A DNA stretch of 64,000 bases from Cyathus striatus. Taxonomy: Eukaryota > Basidiomycota > Agaricomycetes > Agaricales > Nidulariaceae. The notes beneath the pieces were generated by a model that was given only the letters and a program-made list of their open reading frames with translations, made no database searches and was not told where the DNA came from. Below are positions 56,580-64,000 of the stretch, piece after piece. The stretch is from positions 2,976,001 through 3,040,000 of the forward strand of contig JAOVFP010000011.1 in assembly GCA_025738555.1 (NCBI GenBank), in the 5' to 3' direction. Position 1 is the stretch's first letter; every line of letters starts with the position of its first letter. The translations under genes were made by a program, and so were the position numbers.

Positions 56580-59400
56580 TTAACGAACAAACTATCTCAG
56601 TCTTTTAACATCTCGTCTCGCTGCTGCATTTCAACTCAGGCCACGTCGCACCCTAGTAAGTGCGTAGGTAGAGCTACGTCGAGGCACTGCTGCACACGAG
56701 CAGGTTGGAAACAGAGAGGAGAGGGTAAAGGCGGTGAGATTGGAACGATGTTGCTGGCAATAGGCCTACCACGGTTACTCGAGCTCGGCTTCTCTTTCCC
56801 TCCACGTATAACTGATGATCATAGTGTTTGTACAGAGGGAACAATATATGGCCGTCTCACTGGCCTCCCTAACACTCCTTCCCGGCCCACTCGAAGCCCT
56901 TTGCTGGCGTGCTCGTATAAACCATCTCGAAAGTTCAAGTAACCATTTTCATGTCCACTATAGAGAGCACTTTCAGACTCGGGCGGGAAGGGCTAATACT
57001 GCGCTGAAAGGAGCAATGCGAGGGATTTGTGACGAAGTCAAAATCGGACTTGTCCTCGAAGTTAATACCATCCTGTACGACCCACAACGGTGGGAGCAAT
57101 ACGACATGTGTGGTGGCGAAGACAGCGTGAATGATGATAGAATAGGTGACATGGAACAAGCCGTGCCAATCTCACAGAAATGATAGCTCAGTTTCATGGT
57201 GGTGGTGGCCGCGGGGGTTTGGTTTCTTTTGCGGCGGAGGTAGTCGTGGTTATGTATGTGGGAGGAGAGACGGGTATCCTTTTCCATCTGCACATATATG
57301 TCCGATCTCTTTACTAAACTTCCACCCATGTTCCGTTTGCGTACATTCAGTGATGCATTCGAATGAAGCATATATTGGACACGTAATATCAGCGATTAGG
57401 TACAAGTTTCATGTAATACACGAGTGACGAATAGTAGGGGAGAGCATCCCCCGTACTCAGCTGAGTGACCTCGCAGGGCAACGGAACGACAGGCCGAATA
57501 AAAGCTACTGCAGCCACAAGGCCCTCGGAAGCAAGGGGTAACGAACACACTGGAGGCCCCCAGAAAGCACCCCGTAAAGCACAACCTTCCCTCCAGGCCG
57601 CCCATGCCAGTACCATCAAATCTTGCAAGCTGAAAAGGCTTCCGACATAGTGTGCGCGGATGCAGTTAGCGGAGTGCCAAAAGACTGTACCGCCCGCCCA
57701 GGTCCTCGCAAAGGAACGCATCACACTCCTCAGTAGAGACGCAGAACGTCAGCCTCTACAAGCTCGCTGGCGACGACAGCTTCGAGGTCGATGAGGATCT
57801 AGAACGTCCATTTCTCCCGAAACGGAGAACACCTGAATGCACAGTGGGCCGTGGCCCGTATAACAGAAAGACAACCACAAAAATGGCAAGGCTTCCTGGA
57901 TGTGAAGCAGAATCGATAAGGCGACGAAGAGAAGGTTCAAGCACACAGCTAATGGACAGGGTAATGACAGCTGACAACTTGGAGGCAAGGCCTTACAGGG
58001 GTTAGAATTATAGGACGAAACTTGGCAGTCTTAAGGGAGATGAAGGCCCAGCGACTCAATCAGAAAAGTAGTTCGTGGGCCATTGTTCCATGCCTGCATG
58101 CCAAAGTGATTTGGGGCGCCCAGTGTAACAGCTTTCGTGATAACACCACATAGCGGTTAAACCTCCTCCAAGTTGCATCGAGCGCCTACACACCAGGAGA
58201 ATTGTAGGAGCGGTTTTACACTCTAAAGTACCTAGTTTAGCGCAACGTAGTATAAATTAAAATATGTATAATTTCACTCACACCACGTATGCTCACTAAG
58301 AAAGTGCTTGGTGGGTAAGACTCAGATGCAGGACGCTTTCGGGCGAAGTAAGGTATAGTAAATGGTGTCGAAGACCGACGCGCAAGATGGAATGTGTGCT
58401 TAGCAAACGCTTTGATGCGCGTTTGATGCGCGTTCCTTAATCTCAGACTTAGCACAGGCTTAGGACTTTGACTCCCGTTACACTCAGAATCTCAAGCTCG
58501 CACAAATACTCTCGCAGAACTGCTTAATGGTATTTCTCGGGGCACAGGAGACTGCCCTCCCTCTACTTTTACTCTACCCATTAAATATCATACAGGACTA
58601 CAGCTAGAGGAACTATATAGTTAGGACAAATACAGTAATTTACATATTAGCTAAGCAGTAAGATAGACTTTTGGACTGGATACAGACGTCTGGGATGGAC
58701 CAGAGTAATTCACGCATGTACAAACATAAGAGCACCAAGAATGTGTCCATATGGGAAGATAGCAAAGAACAATAAATCATCCTGCAGGAAGAACACTCCA
58801 TACGGAGGCGTGATGCCATGTGCTTTGACTCGTGGAAATGGGAACTGTTGAATCAGCCTGCCGGGAATGCCGGATCTCAGGCCAGTCTAGGCGCCTATGG
58901 CGTGCTGATGCACAGCGCTGGTACAGCGTGGTTAGATAGCGGCAACTGCCGTGGGTCTAGTGCTCATGCCTTTTCCTATGACGCAATAACATAGCTTCGA
59001 TATCCTATTATTAGAATAGACGCGTGCTTAGCTCGATCTCCGGCCTTACTGGTAACTATTTCCCACCGATGTTGAGAATAAGCTCTGACCTCGGTGTTTC
59101 TATTCTTAGACGCTTTCCTACTTAGGCTAGTTATGTCCCTTATTAGCACGAGTTGTTCCCACGCTAGCTAACGGTCCGGGACCTCTACCTTAGCTACTAA
59201 TTACAACCCAGATATATTATACCGTTTGTAAGTAGTGTGTAGAATATAGAAATAATGTTTTTATAGTAGGTAGAAGTATGCTAGGCGTATTAACTCCAAA
59301 ATCACGGCTCTTATCTTGCGAAGTCACCCTCGAATGCTGCGTCTCAACACATCGTGAGCTCGAAGTCCAGAGGGCTCAGCTAACTCGACGCTAGCACGAA
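56580..59400. repeat. Repeat-family unit, copy near 57-59 kb, with internal insertion
   Basis: Homologous to 51300-53460. The homology is interrupted at 58224 and resumes at 59290 (CAAAATCACGGCTCTTATC against CAAAACACGGTGCCTATCC at 53351). Confidence 0.6.
58224..59289. mobile_element. About 1.07-kb insertion inside the repeat-family unit
   Basis: Defined by comparison with the uninterrupted copy at 53336-53380. The flanks end CACTC at left, and AACTC precedes the resumed homology, giving a possible ACTC duplication. The ends TAAAGTACCTAG and (complement) TAATACGCCTAG form a weak inverted repeat. No coding sequence is seen. Element type undetermined. Confidence 0.5.
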
Positions 59401-59985
59401 ATACATGGTGACAAGTTGAACTTCCGAGAGAAAGGGAGATCCTGAGGCAGCTTGGAATGATGACTATAGGATGTAGCATTGGGTTAGTGGATGCAAATGA
59501 GAGGTATTACGTCTGTATCAGTCCTGCTTCTTCAGCAGCACAGAAACTAATGGAAAGGATGCTGACCTGACGCAACGTAGTAAACCTATTGAACGCCGCA
59601 CCCATTTCGCCACAACGTCTAGTATCTTCCTCCTTCTAGACCCTCTCCAACGTGTCAGTTTACAACTTCGTTACCCACTCCCACATGGTGACTTCGAAAG
59701 TCATATAATGCTCTTGATTAAGCCTCCAGGTTTTGCGCCTGCTTGCAAAGATATCGACGTGCGAGGTGCCGAGGGTTGAGGCAGAACAGACTCTGGGGAT
59801 GAGATTTTTCATGGATCACGATAGTTTTGTCGGCTAGGAAAGTGTAGAGGCCCGATGGTAAAGGGAGTGGGGAGATAGCAGTCATATATTGCAAAGGAAG
59901 ATTGCACTCGAAGATATACTTCGCCACGGACTAAGCCTAGGTATGCCCCCTCTGCTGAGTCCCTACTTCACAGAATGGCGGGTAC
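59401..59985. other. No gene seen
   Basis: Mixed composition with short frames only (59718-59927 minus). Confidence 0.4.
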
Positions 59986-59989
59986 GTGT

Positions 59990-61374
59990 TGAGCTCAAAA
60001 GGGTAATGGAGGGAGGATGCGAGTATGGTTCCTCCCTGCGTCCGCATGAGAGGTACATGTGTCTCAGCATTATATGTATTACGGTGTCCGAAGATCTTAT
60101 AAATGACTTGGAAAGTCGGTACGAAAGAAAGAAAGACAGCATCACAGACTCACAAAAATTGATGCTACACAGTCATCTGGGGTTGTAAGAGCTGAAGATG
60201 GGCATTGTTGGACAAGTTGATGTTGAGAGGTTGATTGGATGATCGATGTAGGTAAGGAAATTAGTCGCACGATCGGATTCGTTCGCTACTACGCACGCAT
60301 GCCTTCTGTTCTTCGACTTACAATTCTAAACTTTGCTTAAACTCCATTTTGACATTCGAAAAGCACTTAAGGCTTGAACATTTGTTATCCAATTAATTAA
60401 TGAAACAAACCTCTTTTCGTGGACTGAGCATGATTTTGTGAGATCGAATTGGTTAGCGGGGGACAAATTCATTCGAGCAGAACACACCGGTACGTACTAT
60501 TCGATGTTGTATTTCGCCATCCTAACCCCGCCATCTTATTTAGTGTGAGCTTCTAGCATGAATTAGTAACACAGTCACATCTGTTGTCGTCTTATCTTTC
60601 ATCAATTAGTGACCGCCTCTCTAGCCCAATGTACAAGGTGTTCTCACATTCGACATCTTCCATTTCAATTCCCTTGGATTATCAAATCTGAGTGTAGAAG
60701 ACTGTTTTCTATTTTTGAAAAGTTTCGTACTTCTGGCGTCAAGTAGTACTGGATCATTTCGACCAATTGTTCATTCATTTTGAGCATGACCGAAATTTTG
60801 ACTTCATTGTTCAGTTCAAGGCCCCATTCAGTGTGTGACAATGATAAAATTAAGAAAAAATTCAAAAACACTATGTATTCTACTACAGCTTGGGAGGAGC
60901 ACTGAATCATACCGTACATTATTGTATCTACATTTATTGCATAAATGGACGATTTTTTTTGTAGAATTTCACCTCTATTTTAGTATCTCCGAACCTTTGT
61001 TCAATGCTCTTGTAGATGCGTGACAATGCTCGAAATTGTTCTGTTCGGAGGCTCTGCGTGACGTGTGACCGAATGATTGGTCGAAATGATCCAGTAAGTC
61101 TTCTATTGGTGTGGCCACTGGTCTCATGGTGATTCCACATGAGTGTTCATAATATTTATGGCACACGTATACCAATTGGAGAAGAAACCTGGAAGAAACT
61201 TGACTTGTCAACTATTAATTAGTAGTCTCGATAAGCGCGTGTTCCAGCTTGGGTATCAGGGTATCAGGTATGTAAAAATAGTGTATTAATATTGATACCT
61301 TCCTTTCCCCACACTTTGTATACCTCAAGAGTCAAAGCTCATACTGAATAACTCAACTACGACAAATTTTCACC
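59990..61374 (+). repeat. NLR copy-2 5' flank, inverted duplicate of 15240-16130
   Basis: Matches the copy-1 flank in reverse complement and in the same order, ending at the start codon of NLR copy 2. It is longer because a 346-bp MITE was inserted at 60749. CpG-rich up to about 61260. Confidence 0.8.
60749..61094. mobile_element. 346-bp MITE, TIR CTGGATCATTTCGACCAAT, TA duplication, inserted in the NLR-2 upstream region
   Basis: Perfect 19-bp inverted ends, TA at 60747-60748 and 61095-61096. The homologous empty site, with a single TA, is in the copy-1 flank at 15514-15515 (reading ACTTACTGCTTGATGC). Same family as 6580-6856. Confidence 0.92.
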
Positions 61375-64000
61375 ATGACTACAAATAATTCTTTGGGTGC
61401 TCACATGTTTACCAGTTCACAAAATGTGCACATAGAAGGCGGGAATTTCAATACTATCAGAGGGAATCAGCTTATAAACATACAAGAGTTAAATGACAAA
61501 CTTACTGCAATATTAAAGCCAATTTCCCATGGTGATTATTATGTTCATCCTTGCATGGAAGGAACAAGGAAAAGTTTGTTTGTCAAGATTGATAAGTGGC
61601 TCAATGACTTTGGTGTGTACATTTGACCACTCAGGTCTAACATTTGTAAATATTCTTCTCATTAGATGAGTTGACACCAAATATAACGTGGATTACTGGT
61701 TATCCTGGAAGTGGGAAATCAGCAATTTCATCCAGCTTGGTTTCCAAACTCTCTGGTACTCAAAGACTCTATGGCTACCATTTCTTCAAAAGAGATGATG
61801 TAATTCTTGGTGATCCCTGTGCTGTTTGGCGAACTATAGCTGCTACCATGGCCTCTAAGCACAACATTATTGCTGATGCAATGGCAAAAAAATTGGATGG
61901 TAATTTTAGAATTCAAGATATTAAATGGCACTTTGAAAACCTCATTGTCATGAGTTTCATGGAATATGTGAACCAACTACACAATCCAGTGGTTATTGTT
62001 GATGCTTTAGATGAATGCACTGGCAGAACCTTTGATGATATTCAAATATTCATGAACACATTATTCACTTGGTCAAAAATTTCCAAAAATTGTAAACTTA
62101 TAATTACTGGAAGGTCTGGTTCAAAGCCAATAGGTCTGGATAAAACTGAACTTTGCATTGATTATGAGCTACAAATTGGTGCAAATGCAGAACCAGAAAT
62201 CAATGATGATATAAAGTATTATATGAAAAAAACATTTGAAGAATCATACTACTGGTTAAGCAGAAAACCAAAGGATGAGACTTTAAATGCATTAGTAACA
62301 AAAGCTTCTGGGTTATTCATTTGGGCCTCCACTGCTATGAAATTTGTAATCTCAAATCAAAAAAGCATGATAACTCCCAGTACAAAGTTGAGAAAAATTA
62401 TGGACAGTGATAATGGTGCAGTTTCTGGCATTGACAGATTGTATATTCAAATTTTGAAAATATCATTTGAAGACTGGAGTAAAATGGACAAAAGTTGTTC
62501 AGAATGTTCTTGCAGTAATAATACTTGCAAAAGAGTCATTAAATACAAATGATATACAGCACTTTATTTTGGAAAATGAACATGATGAACTTGAGGAAGC
62601 TATTGAAGTTATTTTAAGACATTTACAACCAGTGATATCCACAAATAGTGGAAAAGTAACTACAAGACATCTGTCATTTGTTGAGTTCTTAACAGGAAGA
62701 TGTAACATGGAGCAGTACCAAATCAATAAAACAACATCTAACATTAAAATGCAGACAAAAATATACAAAATTTTAAATAAAGAATTGAAATTCAATATCT
62801 GTAATTTGGAAACATCATATAAGAAAAACCAAGATATAGAAGATTTACCTGAAAAGATCCAGCAATGCATACCAAGTTATTTGCAATACTGTTGCAAGCA
62901 CTGGCTTTCACATGAGATAGACATTCAAAGTCAGAAAAATGAGAAAACAAGAATAAATGGTCAAACAGATTTTTTGTATCAAAAATTTCTCTATTGGCTA
63001 GAAGTCATGAGTTTATTAGATGAAATACCAATGGCTTTGGGTCTACTGAAAGCATTGAAAAATTGTCAAAATGTAAGTACAATGAAAATTAGCTTGGATT
63101 TTACACTGAATTTAATATGCATAGCATGAGAAAATATTTGAAGAGTTTATTAGTGAAGCTATTCAATTATAATACATTTTAAAGTTCCAATCACAACAAG
63201 TACCCCACATATATATCTTTCAGCATTGCCATTTACACCCAAAAAATCAGTTATTTATGGGAAATATCATAACATATTTGAAAATAATATTTTCAGATTG
63301 AGTAACTCTGAAGAAAACTGGAAATATAAAGAAAGTGAAGTTCACCACCATGCAGAACCAGTGACAAGTGTGGCCATTTCTTGCAATGGAAAGCAAATTA
63401 GAGTTGGATATGTCAATGGCACAGTGAGTATATGGGATACTATAACTGGAAAAAAGTTTGCTGGCCCTTTTAAAGTTCTCACACTGTTAGATATTCTGGG
63501 TTGCACAGCTTCTTTGACAGCTGTCACTTGTCACCTGTCATACTTGACAGTTCTGTGATTGACAGATTGACAGCTGTCAGTTACCTTAGTTACAGGACTT
63601 TGGTTGGACTTTGGTAGACTTACTCAGTATATAAACACTCTGTAACTTGGTAGTTGTTAACAAGTTTCCTCCTCATCTTGTGTCTGTGTTAGTGTTTGTG
63701 TCTGAGTTATTTGCTCTCTCATCACCCTCCTTGCTCCTTTATTACTCTCTATCCTTTCAACCACCCTCCTTTATTCTTGTTACTTCTGACACACACATCC
63801 AGTCAGATCAGGAGCACTTTCACCAAATGGAAAGCAAGTAGCATCAAGCTCATATGATTCAACTGTAAGCATATGGGATGTGGAGAGAGGAAAAATTGTT
63901 GCTGGTCCATTTAAAGACCACACAAAATATGTTGCATCAGTAGCATTTTCTCCAAATGGAAAGCAAGTAGTATCAGGCTCATATGATAAAACTGTGAGAA
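61375..64000 (+). pseudogene. NACHT-WD40 NLR copy 2, pseudogene, runs off the window
   Basis: Exon 1 (61375-61612) starts MTTNNSLGAHMFTSSQNVHI and includes EGGNFNTIRGNQ. Intron 61613-61665 is at the same site as in copy 1. Exon 2 keeps Walker A GYPGSGKSA and Walker B VVIVDALDE. A net 2-bp loss in an A-run near 62490 (GACAAAAGTTG against GACAAAAAAACTG in copy 1) shifts the frame, which continues to the second intron at about 63076-63126. In exon 3 a 1-bp loss near 63172 shifts it again before PHIYLSALPFTPK. A solo LTR (63485-63791) splits the first WD40 units; after removal the frame reads PFKVLTHPVRSGALSPNGKQ. WD40 units then continue to the window end. With three lesions a normal product is unlikely, though the N-terminal NACHT part could still be translated. 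Confidence 0.88.
63485..63791 (+). mobile_element. Solo LTR, 307 bp, TSD CACAC, in NLR copy 2
   Basis: Starts TGTTAGATATTCTGG and ends TTACTTCTGACA; CACAC is present at 63480-63484 and 63792-63796. Same family as 30554-30885 but opposite orientation. TATA-like CAGTATATAAACAC lies near 63628. Its removal restores a WD40 reading frame. Confidence 0.93.

Overview
The window looks like repeat-rich nuclear DNA of a filamentous fungus, most likely a mushroom-forming basidiomycete (Agaricomycetes). The evidence is short GT-AG introns of 50-62 nt, a NACHT-WD40 NLR-type gene with a basidiomycete-style C-terminal tail, a Tad1-like LINE with endonuclease, reverse transcriptase and RNase H, a pogo-type DDE transposase with a long C-terminal extension, and a PIF1-type helicase remnant. 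I name no species. Only one long gene is open from end to end: the NLR at 10146-15233. Almost everything else that can be identified is a transposon, a transposon inside a transposon, or a broken gene.

Layout. 1-6460: tandem repeats arranged as a huge inverted repeat (foldback-like), carrying a 140-bp MITE and a 1.2-kb element with an 8-bp target duplication. 6580-6856: MITE. 7.1-10.1 kb: no clear gene, one candidate solo LTR. 10146-15233 (minus): intact four-exon NACHT-WD40 gene with about 22 near-identical WD40 units. 15.2-17.1 kb: CpG-rich flank shared with the second NLR copy. 17153-21092: hAT-like element holding two nested TA-flanked foldback MITEs. 21.1-25.4 kb: degenerate repeat family. 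25973-27844: pogo-type transposase with four in-frame TGA codons. 28071-32133: second foldback-like element, with a piece of 18S rRNA and a solo LTR in its loop. 32338-38704: LINE with 14-bp target duplication. 38711-39085: helicase C-terminus. 40859-43908: TIR-bounded element with a possible DDE_4-type N-terminus. 44263-44879: hAT-like MITE. 47103-48055: mariner-like MITE. 50.6-59.4 kb: more copies of the degenerate family. 59.99-61.37 kb: second copy of the NLR upstream region, with a MITE inside. 61375-64000 (plus, runs off the window): NLR copy 2, a pseudogene broken by two small indels and a solo LTR.

How it fits together. The two NLR copies and about 0.9 kb of their 5' flanks form an inverted segmental duplication about 46 kb apart, and each copy gives the empty site that proves insertions in the other. 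Within the window many insertions are self-documenting through target duplications and empty sites. Premature stops in four unrelated mobile-element genes are all TGA at positions that fit CGA arginine codons, which points to CpG deamination as the main decay process. CpG-poor and CpG-rich blocks alternate sharply, and a boundary falls at the start codon of both NLR copies.

The most unusual items are the two foldback-like elements (one with an 18S rRNA head fragment starting at the mature 5' end), the three-level nest at 17-21 kb, and a short hairpin with compensatory changes that recurs in three unrelated places.
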